Assembly: GCA_009469675.1 (NCBI GenBank)
Contig: SSSZ01000030.1
Span: 186,001-250,000, forward strand
DNA: 64,000 bases
Direction: 5' to 3'
Origin: Azonexaceae bacterium
GTDB taxonomy: Bacteria > Pseudomonadota > Gammaproteobacteria > Burkholderiales > Rhodocyclaceae
Each line of letters opens with the position of its first letter. Position 1 is the stretch's first letter. The position numbers and the translations under genes were made by a program. The notes beneath the pieces were generated by a model. It did not search any database and was not told where the DNA came from. It saw only the letters and a program-made list of their open reading frames with translations. This document shows positions 27,807-36,791 of this stretch, in pieces.

Positions 27807-28574
27807 TCAGGGAGCGGTTTGTGGGGAGGGTTGGGGGGCGGGTTGGGGGTCGAGGGTGGACCACTGGCCGTCCACCAGGCCTTCGAGGGGGCGGAAGCGG
27901 GCTTTGTAGGCCATTTTTTGGCTGTCGGCGATCCAGTAGCCGAGGTACAGGTAGGGCAGGCCGAGGGCGGCGCATTGGCCGGCCTGCCAGAGGATGTTGT
28001 AGGTGCCGAAGCTGGCGCCGGGAACGTCGGGGTCGAAGAAGGTGTAGACCGAGGAGAGGCCGTCTTCGAGGACGTCGACGACGCTCACCATGCGCACCGC
28101 GCCGCCTTCGGAGAATTCGACGAGGCGGGTGTCGACGCGGCTCTGCAGGAGAAAGTGGGCGTATTGCTCGTGGCTGTCTTCGTCCATGCCGCCGCCGGCG
28201 TGGCGGGCGTTCTGGTAGCGGGAATAGAGGTCGTAGTGGCTGTCGTAGAAGGCGAGCGGCAGTTCGCGCACGGCGAGGCCGGCGTGGCGCTTGACGGCCC
28301 GGCGCTGGGCGCGGTCGGGACGGAGTTCCTGCACGGGCAGGCGGACGGGGACGCAGGCCTGGCAGTGGTCGCACCAGGGGCGGTAGGTGAACACGCCGCT
28401 GCGGCGAAAGCCCAGGCGGACCAGTTCGCTGTAGAGGCCGGTGTCGATGAGATGGGTGGGGGTGGCGACCTGGGAGCGGGCCAGGCGGTTCGCCAGGTAG
28501 CTGCAGGGATAGGGCGAGGTGGCGTAGAACTGGAGCAGCGAGAAGGGCAGGGCCGAGTCGTTGAGGAAGGCCAT
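27807..28574 (-). CDS. bpt: Aspartate/glutamate leucyltransferase
   Basis: N-end rule enzyme of 255 aa that adds Leu from Leu-tRNA to proteins with N-terminal Asp or Glu, marking them for ClpSAP. Typical ATE-family blocks: [35 protein letters not shown] (with the paired Cys residues), [12 protein letters not shown] and [22 protein letters not shown]. The C-terminal tail is Pro/Gln rich. It starts 4 nt after aat, and the two are the usual aat-bpt pair. Confidence 0.95.
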   Translation of the reverse strand: MAFLNDSALPFSLLQFYATSPYPCSYLANRLARSQVATPTHLIDTGLYSELVRLGFRRSGVFTYRPWCDHCQACVPVRLPVQELRPDRAQRRAVKRHAGLAVRELPLAFYDSHYDLYSRYQNARHAGGGMDEDSHEQYAHFLLQSRVDTRLVEFSEGGAVRMVSVVDVLEDGLSSVYTFFDPDVPGASFGTYNILWQAGQCAALGLPYLYLGYWIADSQKMAYKARFRPLEGLVDGQWSTLDPQPAPQPSPQTAP

Positions 28575-28578
28575 GGCG

Positions 28579-29277
28579 TCACCAGGTGTAGGCCGGGGCT
28601 GGCCAGTTGCCCCGGGGGGCCGGCCGGGCGGTAAGTTCGGCGAGGCGGCGCAGGAAGTCGCGGCGCGGGATCGGGCGGGCGCCGAGGGAGGCCAGGTGGG
28701 TGGTGTGCATCTGGCAGTCGATCATGCCGAAGCCGTTTTCCTCAAGGTGGCGGACTAAATGTGCGAAGGCGATCTTGGAGGTATCGGTTCGCCTGGAGAA
28801 CATCGATTCACCGTAGAACATGCCACCAATCGCCAGGCCGTACAAGCCACCCAGGAGATCGCCTTCGCCGTAGGTTTCGACCGAATGCGCCCAGCCGAGT
28901 TCATGGAGGCGGATATAGGCGCCGGCCATGTCGTCGGTGATCCAGGTGCCGTCCTGCCCCGGGCGGGGCATGGCGGCGCAGCCGGCGATGACGGCGGCGA
29001 ACGCGGTGTCGAAGCGCACTTCGTAGCGTCCGGAGCGCAGAGTCTTGCGCAGCGAGCGGGAAATCCGGAATTCGCCGGGCACGAGGACCATGCGGGGGTC
29101 GGGGCTGTACCACAGGGGGTGGCCTTCGACGGTGCCCCAGGGAAAGATGCCGCGCCGGTAGGCGTCGAGCAGGCGGGCCGGCGAGAGGTCGGCGCCGACC
29201 GCGAGCAGCCCGCCCATCTCCGCCGTGGCCGTGGAAACCGGCGGAAAGGGGTCGAGGGGGCCGAGGTAGGGGATCAC
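28579..29277 (-). CDS. aat: Leucyl/phenylalanyl-tRNA--protein transferase
   Basis: N-end rule transferase of 232 aa acting on N-terminal Arg and Lys. It shows [59 protein letters not shown] and [13 protein letters not shown], the signature blocks of Aat. The start is GTG 29277, which overlaps the stop of the ABC ATPase as GTGA. Longer upstream frames are antisense only. Confidence 0.95.
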   Translation of the reverse strand: MIPYLGPLDPFPPVSTATAEMGGLLAVGADLSPARLLDAYRRGIFPWGTVEGHPLWYSPDPRMVLVPGEFRISRSLRKTLRSGRYEVRFDTAFAAVIAGCAAMPRPGQDGTWITDDMAGAYIRLHELGWAHSVETYGEGDLLGGLYGLAIGGMFYGESMFSRRTDTSKIAFAHLVRHLEENGFGMIDCQMHTTHLASLGARPIPRRDFLRRLAELTARPAPRGNWPAPAYTW

Positions 29278-30344
29278 CGGGGAGGGGTCTTGAAGGCGAT
29301 GACGTGGTCCACGTCGAGCCGGATGCCGATCTTTTCGCCCAGGGCGTGGTTGTGGTGCGAGGGCACCAGGGATAGCACCTGCTGGCCGCTGGCCAGGCGC
29401 AGGGTGTAGAGGATGTCGGCGCCGCGGAAGGCCTTGTTGAGGACTTCGGCCTGGAGGGGGCTTTGATCGTCGTGGACGATGTCGTCGGGGCGGAGCAGGA
29501 CGTCGACGCCGCAGCCCTTGCCGCAGGCGGCGCAGCCGATGCTGCAGTCGACGGGCACGCCGGATTCGAGGACGCCGAGTTCGACCTCGACCCGCCGGGC
29601 GTCGAGGACGCTGCCGGGAACGAAAACGCCCTGGCCGACGAAGTCGGCGACGAAGCGGTTGCCCGGCCGGTGGTAGAGGTTGTAGGGGCTGTCCCACTGC
29701 TGGATGCGGCCGTCGAACATGACGCCGATCTCGTCGGCCATGGCGAAGGCCTCGTGCTGGTCGTGGGTGACCAGGATGGCGGTCATGCCCTGGCTCTTGA
29801 GGATGTCGCGGACTTCGACCGAGAGGCGTTCGCGCAGATCGACGTCGAGGTTGGAGAAGGGTTCGTCGAGGAGCACCAGCTGGGGCCGGGGCGCCAGGGC
29901 GCGGGCCAGGGCGACGCGCTGCTGCTGGCCGCCCGAGAGTTCATGGGGGTATTTGCCGCCCTGGCCGGCCAGGCCGATGGTGGCGAGCAGTTCGTCGACC
30001 CGCCGGCGGCGTTCGGCGTCGGCGGCGCCGACCAGCCCGAAGCCGATGTTGGCGTCCACCGTGAGGTGGGGAAAAAGGGCGTAGTCCTGGAAGACCATGC
30101 CGACTTCGCGTTTTTCCGGCGGCGTGCGGCGGCCCGGGCGGCTGACCACCCGGTCGTGGATGCGGATTTCGCCGCCGGCGATCTCTTCGAAGCCGGCGAT
30201 GCAGCGCAGCAGCGTCGTCTTGCCGCAGCCCGAAGGGCCAAGGAGGCAGGCGATGGTGCCGGTCGCGAGGCGGAATTCGACGCCATCGACGACGGTGTGG
30301 GCGCCGTAGCGCTGGACGATGCCGGTGAGTTCAAGCTGGGCCAT
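29274..30344 (-). CDS. fbpC: FbpC-type ferric iron ABC transporter ATP-binding protein
   Basis: ATPase of 356 aa of the CUT1/FbpC group. Walker [11 protein letters not shown]-loop [10 protein letters not shown], signature [15 protein letters not shown], Walker [13 protein letters not shown] and H-loop THDQ are intact. The C-terminal regulatory domain carries an unusual cysteine cluster C267-x3-C271-x2-C274-x3-C278. Divergent to the permease gene. TATAAT at 30353-30358 lies 8 nt upstream of the ATG, suggesting little or no leader. Assignment to iron is supported by the FbpB- and FbpA-like neighbours. Confidence 0.85.
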   Translation of the reverse strand: MAQLELTGIVQRYGAHTVVDGVEFRLATGTIACLLGPSGCGKTTLLRCIAGFEEIAGGEIRIHDRVVSRPGRRTPPEKREVGMVFQDYALFPHLTVDANIGFGLVGAADAERRRRVDELLATIGLAGQGGKYPHELSGGQQQRVALARALAPRPQLVLLDEPFSNLDVDLRERLSVEVRDILKSQGMTAILVTHDQHEAFAMADEIGVMFDGRIQQWDSPYNLYHRPGNRFVADFVGQGVFVPGSVLDARRVEVELGVLESGVPVDCSIGCAACGKGCGVDVLLRPDDIVHDDQSPLQAEVLNKAFRGADILYTLRLASGQQVLSLVPSHHNHALGEKIGIRLDVDHVIAFKTPPR

Positions 30345-30398
30345 GGCGCCCGATTATAATCCGGGAAGTTCCCCGGAGAGACCGGTCCGGGGCAGCGG

Positions 30399-30421
30399 CC
30401 CGGCGCCTTTGCCGGGTTTTT
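30399..30421 (+). terminator. Terminator-like hairpin upstream of the fbpB-type gene
   Basis: CCCGGC - GCCTTT - GCCGGG followed by TTTTT, on the plus strand. It lies about 90 bp before the permease start and after a TATAAT (30355-30360). It could stop stray transcription or act as a leader attenuator. Confidence 0.45.
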
Positions 30422-30509
30422 CCGGCCTGTCCCGGTCGCGACTGCCGGCGCGGCGCATTGGGCGGCGATTTCCGGGATAATCCGCACTTTCGCACCGAAT
30501 TTTTCGATC

Positions 30510-32138
30510 TTGCCCCATTTTTCCCCCCTCGTCGCTTTTGCCGCCGCCGTTGCGCTCCTCGCCGGCCTGCCGGTGGCCAGCGTCGGCTTCAATCTCCTGG
30601 CCGGCGGCACCAGCGCCACCTGGAGCCACCTGGTCGACACGGTGCTCGCCGACTACGTGCTCAACTCGCTCTGGCTCTGCCTCGGCGTCGGCGTCGGGGT
30701 GGCCGTGGTCGGGGTGGCGACGGCCTGGCTTACCGCCATGCACGATTTTCCCGGCCGGCGGTTCTTCGCCTGGGCCCTGGTCCTGCCCCTGGCGGTGCCG
30801 GCCTACGTCATGGCCTACGTGTACACCGACTTCCTGCAGTTCGTCGGGCCGCTGCAGACGGCGCTGCGCCAGGCCTTCGACTGGCAGCACGGCGACTACT
30901 GGTTTCCCGACATCCGCAGCTTGCCGGGGGCCATGGCGATGTTCGTCTGCGTTCTCTACCCCTACGTCTACCTCCTTGCCCGCACCGCCTTCATCGAGCG
31001 CGCCGGCGGCATGCTGGAGGCGGCGCGCACCCTCGGTCTCGGCCCCTGGCGGGCCTTCTTTTCCGTTTCCCTGCCGCTGGCCCGGCCCGCCATCGCCGCC
31101 GGGGTGACGCTGGCCCTCATGGAAACCCTTGCCGATTACGGCACCGTCGCCTACTTTGCCGTCAATACCTTCACCACCGGCATCTATCGGGCCTGGTTCT
31201 CCCTCGGCGATCGCATCGCCTCGGCCCAGCTGGCCGCCATGCTGCTCGGCTTCGTCCTCCTCCTCGTGGTCGGCGAACGCCTTTCCCGCGGCCGGGCGCG
31301 CTACCACAACACCACCGGCCGCCATCGGCCTCTGGCCGGGGCGCGGCTCCGCGGCTACCGCGGCCTGCTTGCCGCCGCCTGCTGCCTGGTTCCCCTGACC
31401 CTGGGCTTTCTCCTGCCCGCCGGGCTGCTGCTCAAGATGGCCCTGACCGACGGCGACGCCCAGTTCGGCGCCCGCTTCGTCCTCCTTGCCCGCAACAGCT
31501 TCCTGCTCGCCGGGCTGACCGCCGGGCTGGCCGTCGCCCTGTCGCTGCTCCTTGCCTACAGCGCCCGCTTGTCGGGCACGGTCGGGGCGCAGGCCCTGAA
31601 CCGGCTGGTCGGCCTGGGCTACGCCGTGCCCGGGGCGGTCATCGCGGTGGGCGTGCTGATTCCGGTGACCCGCCTCGACAACTGGCTGGCCGGCCAGTGG
31701 CAGGACTGGTTCGGGGCCAACCCGGGGCTGCTGCTGACGGGCGGCGTGGCGGCGCTGGTCTATGCCTACCTGGTGCGTTTCCTGGCGGTTTCGCTGCAGA
31801 CGGTGGAGGCCAGCCTGGCCAAGATCACCCGCAGCATGGACGATGCGGCCCGCAGCCTGGGCCACGGCCAGGGGGCGACGCTGCGCCGGGTGCACGCGCC
31901 GATTCTGCGGGGCAGCCTGTTTACCGCCGGCCTCCTGGTCTTCGTCGACGTCATGAAGGAGCTGCCGGCCACCCTGGTCATGCGCCCCTTCAATTTCGAC
32001 ACCCTGGCCACCCAGGCCTACACCCTGGCTTCCGACGAGCGCCTGGCCGAAGCCTCGACCGCCGCCCTGGCCATCGTCGCCGTCGGCCTCTTGCCGCTCA
32101 TCGCCCTGTCGCGCCAGATTTCCCGCAGCGGCAAATGA
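30510..32138 (+). CDS. fbpB: FbpB-type ferric iron ABC transporter permease
   Basis: Duplicated permease of 542 aa with about twelve membrane helices and two binding-protein-dependent EAA loops: EAARTLGLGPWRAFFSVSLPLARPAI and DAARSLGHGQGATLRRVHAPILRG (given in pieces here: EAARTLGLG and DAARSLGHG). The fused-duplicate form is typical of FbpB/SfuB. The start is TTG 30510; no nearby ATG fits. It is divergent from fbpC and convergent with the binding protein gene, so the three genes are not one operon. Confidence 0.88.
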   Translation: MPHFSPLVAFAAAVALLAGLPVASVGFNLLAGGTSATWSHLVDTVLADYVLNSLWLCLGVGVGVAVVGVATAWLTAMHDFPGRRFFAWALVLPLAVPAYVMAYVYTDFLQFVGPLQTALRQAFDWQHGDYWFPDIRSLPGAMAMFVCVLYPYVYLLARTAFIERAGGMLEAARTLGLGPWRAFFSVSLPLARPAIAAGVTLALMETLADYGTVAYFAVNTFTTGIYRAWFSLGDRIASAQLAAMLLGFVLLLVVGERLSRGRARYHNTTGRHRPLAGARLRGYRGLLAAACCLVPLTLGFLLPAGLLLKMALTDGDAQFGARFVLLARNSFLLAGLTAGLAVALSLLLAYSARLSGTVGAQALNRLVGLGYAVPGAVIAVGVLIPVTRLDNWLAGQWQDWFGANPGLLLTGGVAALVYAYLVRFLAVSLQTVEASLAKITRSMDDAARSLGHGQGATLRRVHAPILRGSLFTAGLLVFVDVMKELPATLVMRPFNFDTLATQAYTLASDERLAEASTAALAIVAVGLLPLIALSRQISRSGK

Positions 32139-32158
32139 AAAACGCCCCACCAGGGGGC
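32138..32158 (-). terminator. Terminator for the minus-strand fbpA transcript
   Basis: On the minus strand GCCCC-CTGGT-GGGGC is followed by GTTTTT. It overlaps the last base of the permease stop codon and would end transcription from fbpA about 110 bp beyond its stop. The intervening 32160-32268 is very GC-rich with CCCCGGCCGGGG and similar palindromes. Confidence 0.5.
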
Positions 32159-32268
32159 ATCGGCCAAGCGGGAAATGCCGGAGTGCAACCCGGCGGCGCC
32201 GGGGTCCGAGGGCGCCGGGGCGCCGGGAAACCCCCTGACGCCGCCGCCCGCTCGCCCCGGCCGGGGGT

Positions 32269-33282
32269 TTATTTGTAGCCGGCCCGGTCGTAGATGATCT
32301 GGGCTTTGGCCTGGTACATGGCGAGGTTCTTCACCGGCAACTGGTCGGCCTTGAACTTGCCCAGGGCGTCGAGGGCGGGGTTGGCGACCTTGACGCTGGC
32401 CACCGCCGGCCATTCGTTGTTGCCGTCGGCAAAGTAGCGCTGGGCGTCGTCGGACGCCAGGTATTCCAGGAACTTTTGCGCTGCTGCCTTGTTCGGGGCG
32501 GTTTTCAGCATGCCCGCGCCGGACACGTTGATGTGGGTGCCGGTGGTTCCCTGGTTGGGCCAGACGACGCCGACCTTTTCCATGAGTTTCTTTTCTTCCG
32601 GCTTGTCGGAGCGCAGCAGGCGGGCGACGTAGTAGGTGTTGGAGACGGCGACCTGGCATTCGCCGGCGGCCACTGACTTGATCTGGTCCGTGTCGCCGCC
32701 CTTGGGGGCGCGGGCGAAGTTGGCGACGACGCCTCGCGCCCATTCCTCGGCCTTGGCCTCGCCCTGGTGGGCGATGATTGAAGCGAGGAGCGACAGGTTG
32801 TAGGGATGGGAGCCGGAGCGGGAGCAGACCTTGCCCTTCAGACGGGGGTTGGCGAGATCGTCGTAGTTCTGGACGTCTTCGGCCTTGACGGCGGCCTTGT
32901 TGTAGACGATGACCCGGGCGCGGGTCGAAAAGGAGAACCAGTCGTCGGTGCGCAGGTGGGCCGGCAGGCGCGATTCCAGCACCTTCGACGCGACCGGGGC
33001 GAAGAGGCCGAGTTCGTGGGCCTTGGCCAGACGGGCGGCGTCCACCGTGACGAAGACGTCGGCCGGGCTGTTGGCGCCTTCGTTCCTGATGCGTTCGAGG
33101 AGTTCGTCCTCCTTGCCTTCGATGCGGTTGATGCGGATGCCCGTCTGCTTGGTGAAATTGGCGTAGAGGGCCTCGTCGGTCTGGTAGTGGCGGGCCGAGT
33201 AGAGGTTGAGCACCTTCTCTTCGGCCAGGGCGCTGCCGGCCAGGGCGACGAGGGCGGCGGCGAAAACGGGGGTGAATTTCAT
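32269..33282 (-). CDS. fbpA: FbpA-type ferric iron-binding periplasmic protein
   Basis: Substrate-binding protein of 337 aa with a signal peptide cut after SALA. LNLYSARHYQTDEALY is the N-terminal hallmark of FbpA-type proteins. The paired tyrosines in NTYYVARLL are the typical Fe3+ ligands. C-terminal GNNEWPAV is also family-typical. It is preceded by a good sigma70 promoter (TTTACA-17-TAGAAT) with a Fur-type site. A GGAG ribosome site lies upstream of the ATG. Confidence 0.92.
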   Translation of the reverse strand: MKFTPVFAAALVALAGSALAEEKVLNLYSARHYQTDEALYANFTKQTGIRINRIEGKEDELLERIRNEGANSPADVFVTVDAARLAKAHELGLFAPVASKVLESRLPAHLRTDDWFSFSTRARVIVYNKAAVKAEDVQNYDDLANPRLKGKVCSRSGSHPYNLSLLASIIAHQGEAKAEEWARGVVANFARAPKGGDTDQIKSVAAGECQVAVSNTYYVARLLRSDKPEEKKLMEKVGVVWPNQGTTGTHINVSGAGMLKTAPNKAAAQKFLEYLASDDAQRYFADGNNEWPAVASVKVANPALDALGKFKADQLPVKNLAMYQAKAQIIYDRAGYK

Positions 33283-33319
33283 GCTGCAAACTCCGCGATG
33301 GAAAAATGGGAACCGGCGA

Positions 33320-33363
33320 ATTCTAGCCAGAGCGGATCGGCTTGTAAATGAGAATGGTTACTA
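33320..33363 (-). promoter_or_regulatory. fbpA promoter with Fur-type box
   Basis: Minus strand: TTTACA (33343-33348), 17-bp spacer, TAGAAT (33320-33325). Directly upstream at 33349-33363 the plus strand reads TGAGAATGGTTACTA, which matches the 7-1-7 Fur pattern TGATAAT-N-ATTATCA at 10 of 14 positions. This predicts repression of iron uptake by Fur with iron. Confidence 0.6.
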
Positions 33364-33467
33364 AATAAGCGGTCGCTAAACATGCATCCGTTCCAGGCTG
33401 CAGCGCGTAGCATGGGGAGAAGCGGCTCGCCCAATTCTGTCCCAAACCCTTCGCCAGGAGGCCTGCC

Positions 33468-35096
33468 ATGTCGAATCCCGCCTTTGCCGCCCCGTCGGCC
33501 TACGCCTATCCGCTGCTCCTCAAGCAATTGCTCCATACCCCGCTGGCCACGGCGGCCGACCAGGAAATCGTCTATCGCGACCGCTGCCGCTACACCTACC
33601 GCGATTTCCGGCAGCGGCTCGGCCGCCTGGCCTCGGCCCTGGCCGCCCGGGGCGTCGTCCCGGGGCAGACGGTGGCGGTGATGGACTGGGACAGCCATCG
33701 CTACCTCGAAGCGTTCTTCGCCGTGCCGATGATGGGGGCGGTGCTGCAGACGGTGAACGTGCGCCTCGCCCCGGAGCAGATCCTCTACACCCTCAACCAC
33801 GCCCGCGCCGACCTGCTGCTGGTGAATGGCGAATTCCTGCCCCTCCTCGCCGCCATCCGCGACCAGCTCGAAACGGTACGGGGCTTCATCCTCATCGCCG
33901 ACGATCCCGCTGCGCTCCCGGCGGGGTTCGCCGGCGAGTACGAGGCCCTGCTGGCGGCGGCCCGAGACGACTACGATTTTCCCGATTTCGACGAGAACAC
34001 CCGCGCCACCACCTTCTACACCACCGGCACGACGGGGCTGCCCAAAGGCGTCTATTTCAGCCACCGCCAGCTCGTGCTGCACACCCTGGCGACGGCAGCC
34101 GCTCTCGGCACGGCGCCCGATTCGGGGCGCCTCGACCGGGGCGACGTGTATATGCCCATCACCCCGATGTTCCACGTCCACGCCTGGGGAATCCCCTACG
34201 TCGCCACCTTGCTCGGCATCAAGCAGGTCTATCCCGGGCGTTACGAGCCGGACACCCTGTTGCGGCTGATTGCCGCCGAGCAGGTCAGCTTTTCGCACTG
34301 CGTGCCGACCATCCTGCAGATGCTGCTGACCAGCCCCGCTGGCCAGAGCGCCGACCTGGCAGGCTGGAAGGTGGTGATCGGCGGCGCCGCCTTGCCGAAG
34401 GGCCTGGCGGCCGCCGCCCTGGAGCGAGGAATCGACGTCTTCGCCGGCTACGGCATGTCGGAAACCTGCCCCATCCTGACCCTGGCCAGGGCCGGGAGCG
34501 CCGGCGACGCCGCGGCCCAGGTCGAGGCCCGGGTCAAGACCGGCCAGCCCATCCCCCTGGTCGAATTGCGCACGGTGGATGAGGATCTGCGCGATCTCCC
34601 CCGGGACGGCCGCACCGCCGGCGAAGTGCTGGTGCGCGCCCCCTGGCTCACCCAGGGCTACCTCGACAACCCGGAGGCCGGGGCGGCGCTGTGGGCTGGC
34701 GGCTATCTCCACACCGGCGACATCGGCAGCCTCGATGCCGGCGGCACGCTGCAGATCACCGACCGCCTGAAGGACGTCATCAAGACCGGGGGCGAATGGA
34801 TTTCCTCCCTCGAACTGGAAAGCCTCATTTCGCAGCACCCGGCGGTGGCCGAGGTGGCGGTGATCGGGCTGCGGGACGCCAAATGGGGCGAGCGGCCCCT
34901 TGCTCTGGTGGTCTTGAAGTCGGGGAGCAGCGCCGACGCCGGGGCCATCCGCCAGGTCGTGCAGGCCGCCGCCGAGGCCGGCCGGATTTCCCGCTACGCC
35001 GTGCCGGAGCGGGTCGATTTTGTCGCCGCCCTGGCCCGTACCAGCGTCGGCAAGCTCAACAAAAAGGCGATGCGCGAAGCGGCGGGCGGGGGTTAA
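33468..35096 (+). CDS. Fatty acyl-CoA ligase (AMP-binding family)
   Basis: Adenylate-forming acyl-CoA synthetase of 542 aa. The AMP-binding motif is TFYTTGTTGLPKGVYFSHRQ, followed by PMFHVHAWGIPY, GYGMSET and the C-terminal GGEWISSLELE and GKLNKKAMRE (catalytic Lys region). The sequence is of the medium/long-chain (AlkK-like) type rather than the acetate type. AGGAGG lies 7 nt before the ATG. The gene stands alone, divergent from the iron-binding gene. The acid it prefers cannot be read from sequence. Confidence 0.85.
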   Translation: MSNPAFAAPSAYAYPLLLKQLLHTPLATAADQEIVYRDRCRYTYRDFRQRLGRLASALAARGVVPGQTVAVMDWDSHRYLEAFFAVPMMGAVLQTVNVRLAPEQILYTLNHARADLLLVNGEFLPLLAAIRDQLETVRGFILIADDPAALPAGFAGEYEALLAAARDDYDFPDFDENTRATTFYTTGTTGLPKGVYFSHRQLVLHTLATAAALGTAPDSGRLDRGDVYMPITPMFHVHAWGIPYVATLLGIKQVYPGRYEPDTLLRLIAAEQVSFSHCVPTILQMLLTSPAGQSADLAGWKVVIGGAALPKGLAAAALERGIDVFAGYGMSETCPILTLARAGSAGDAAAQVEARVKTGQPIPLVELRTVDEDLRDLPRDGRTAGEVLVRAPWLTQGYLDNPEAGAALWAGGYLHTGDIGSLDAGGTLQITDRLKDVIKTGGEWISSLELESLISQHPAVAEVAVIGLRDAKWGERPLALVVLKSGSSADAGAIRQVVQAAAEAGRISRYAVPERVDFVAALARTSVGKLNKKAMREAAGGG

Positions 35097-35171
35097 TCAG
35101 CCGGCGGGAAACCGGGGTTAACCCGGCGGGCGGCCCGGGCGGGCCGCCGGCCCCTGGCGGGGCCTTGGCCC

Positions 35172-35669
35172 TTAATCGAGAACCCGGCGGGCGCCGTTGT
35201 AGCGCTTGATCCAGTAGCTGCTCTGCATGCTTTCGACGCGAACTTCGGCGCCGGGTTTGGGGGCGTGCAGGAAGTGGTTGTCGCCGAGATAGATGCCGAC
35301 GTGGGAGAAGGCGCGCTTCATGGTGTTGAAGAAGACCAGGTCGCCGGGCTTGAGGTCGGCGCTGTCGACGCGTTCGCCGACTTCGCTCATTTCCCGGGAG
35401 GTGCGGGGCAGCAGGGTGCCGATGGTTTCCTTGAACACCAGCCGGACGAAGCCGCTGCAGTCGAGGCCGCTGTCTTCGTCGTTTCCGCCGCGGCGGTAGT
35501 TGACGCCCACCAGCTTCAAGCCCTGCAGGATGACATCCTGGGCTGCATTGGTGTAACGTTCGAGGAAAGACTGCTGTTCTTCGCTGTGCTTCGGTTCCGC
35601 GGCCTGGGCCGGCAGGCTGCCGGCGGCGAGCGCGAGGGTGAGGAAGAGGGGGGCGAGGAGTTTCCGCAT
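35172..35669 (-). CDS. NlpC/P60 cell-wall peptidase
   Basis: Exported cysteine peptidase of 165 aa with a signal peptide (PLFLTLALAAGSLPAQA) and one NlpC/P60 domain. The catalytic triad is seen as LDCSGFV (Cys), SHVGIYLG (His) and LHAPKPG (third residue). It cleaves peptidoglycan stem peptides by family membership. It is convergent with the acyl-CoA ligase; the 75-bp gap holds GCGGCCC/GGGCCGC and similar GC hairpins but no U-tract. Confidence 0.92.
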   Translation of the reverse strand: MRKLLAPLFLTLALAAGSLPAQAAEPKHSEEQQSFLERYTNAAQDVILQGLKLVGVNYRRGGNDEDSGLDCSGFVRLVFKETIGTLLPRTSREMSEVGERVDSADLKPGDLVFFNTMKRAFSHVGIYLGDNHFLHAPKPGAEVRVESMQSSYWIKRYNGARRVLD

Positions 35670-35744
35670 AAGCGGCGAATCCTATGTGAAAAATTCCACG
35701 CTGTAAACCCGCGGCGGGCGGTAGAAACGGATTACATAACTATG

Positions 35745-35771
35745 TTCATAATGCGTAATTATGAATACAAT
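35745..35771 (+). promoter_or_regulatory. acuI promoter with palindromic operator
   Basis: TTCATAAT-GCGTA-ATTATGAA (35745-35765) is a perfect inverted repeat with 8-bp arms. It is followed at once by TACAAT (35766-35771), a -10 with 5 of 6 matches. The operator therefore covers the -35/-10 spacer, as for repressors. TAGGAGAACC before ATG 35794 is the ribosome site. The regulator gene is not in view. Confidence 0.55.
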
Positions 35772-35793
35772 TTAAAGTTCTAGGAGAACCGCA

Positions 35794-36789
35794 ATGACCG
35801 CTTTCAAGGCGCTGCTGATCGAGGAACGCGACGGAAAAACCGGGGCGGGCTTCGTGCGCATGGACGAAAACCAGCTCGATCCGGGCGAGGTGACGATCCG
35901 TGTCGCGTTTTCCAGCGTCAATTACAAGGATGCCCTCGCCGCCACCGGCGCCGGGCGGATCATCCGGCGTTTTCCCTGCGTCGGCGGCATCGACCTCTCG
36001 GGCATCGTCATCAAGAGCAGCGATCCCCGCTTCCAGGAAGGCGACGCCGTCATTGCCACCAGCTTCGACATCGGCGTTGCCCACCACGGCGGCTATGCCG
36101 AAGTGGCCCGCGTTCCCGCCGACTGGGTGGTGCCCTTGCCCGCCGGCCTTAGCCTGAGCCAGGCGATGGCCCTGGGTACCGCCGGCTTTACGGCGGCCCT
36201 CGGGGTCGTCCGCATGGAAGAAAACGGGCTCAGGCCCGAGAAAGGGCCGGTGATCGTCACCGGCGCCACCGGCGGAGTCGGCAGCCTGGCCGTCGATATC
36301 CTCGCCCGGCGCGGCTACCACGTCGTGGCGCTGACCGGCAAGGAAAGCGAAAGCGCTTACCTGAAGGGCCTCGGCGCCGCCGAAGTGCTGCTCCGTTCCA
36401 GCCTCGACCTGAGCAAGATCCGCCCCCTCGACCGCGCCCGCTGGGCCGGCGCCGTCGATAACCTGGGGGGCGACGTCCTGGCCTGGATCGCCAGCACCAT
36501 GGAGCAGGGCGGCACCATCGCCAGCATCGGCCTCGCCGCCAGCATGAGCCTCAACACCACGGTGGCGCCCTTCATCCTGCGCGGCGTGTCGCTGTTGGGC
36601 GTCGATTCGGGCTATATCCGCGAACCCTATCGCAGCGGGGTCTGGCAGAGCCTGGCCACCGACCTGCGGCCGCCTCACCTCGACGCCATGAGCCGGACCA
36701 TCCCCTTCGCCGCGCTGCCGGAGATATTCTCCGAGTACATTGCCGGCAAGGCCAAGGGACGGGTCGTCGTCGAGGTCGGCGGAGCCTAG
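35794..36789 (+). CDS. acuI: Acrylyl-CoA reductase (NADPH), AcuI/YhdH type
   Basis: Medium-chain dehydrogenase/reductase of 331 aa lacking zinc ligands. SSVNYKDALAATGAGRI at the start, the dinucleotide-binding loop VTGATGGVGS and the C-terminal family blocks match YhdH/AcuI, which reduces acryloyl-CoA to propionyl-CoA. Its location just ahead of a response regulator and prpE supports a role in C3 acid or DMSP/acrylate metabolism. The following regulator starts 2 nt after its stop. Confidence 0.9.
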   Translation: MTAFKALLIEERDGKTGAGFVRMDENQLDPGEVTIRVAFSSVNYKDALAATGAGRIIRRFPCVGGIDLSGIVIKSSDPRFQEGDAVIATSFDIGVAHHGGYAEVARVPADWVVPLPAGLSLSQAMALGTAGFTAALGVVRMEENGLRPEKGPVIVTGATGGVGSLAVDILARRGYHVVALTGKESESAYLKGLGAAEVLLRSSLDLSKIRPLDRARWAGAVDNLGGDVLAWIASTMEQGGTIASIGLAASMSLNTTVAPFILRGVSLLGVDSGYIREPYRSGVWQSLATDLRPPHLDAMSRTIPFAALPEIFSEYIAGKAKGRVVVEVGGA

Positions 36790-36791
36790 CC

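Noticed and set aside
32160-32268. GGCGCCGGGG repeats after the FbpB-type gene
   Set aside because: Low-complexity GC sequence; no consistent unit or spacing.
35097-35171. GC hairpins between the acyl-CoA ligase and NlpC/P60 genes
   Set aside because: No T-tract follows on either strand, so they are not called as intrinsic terminators.
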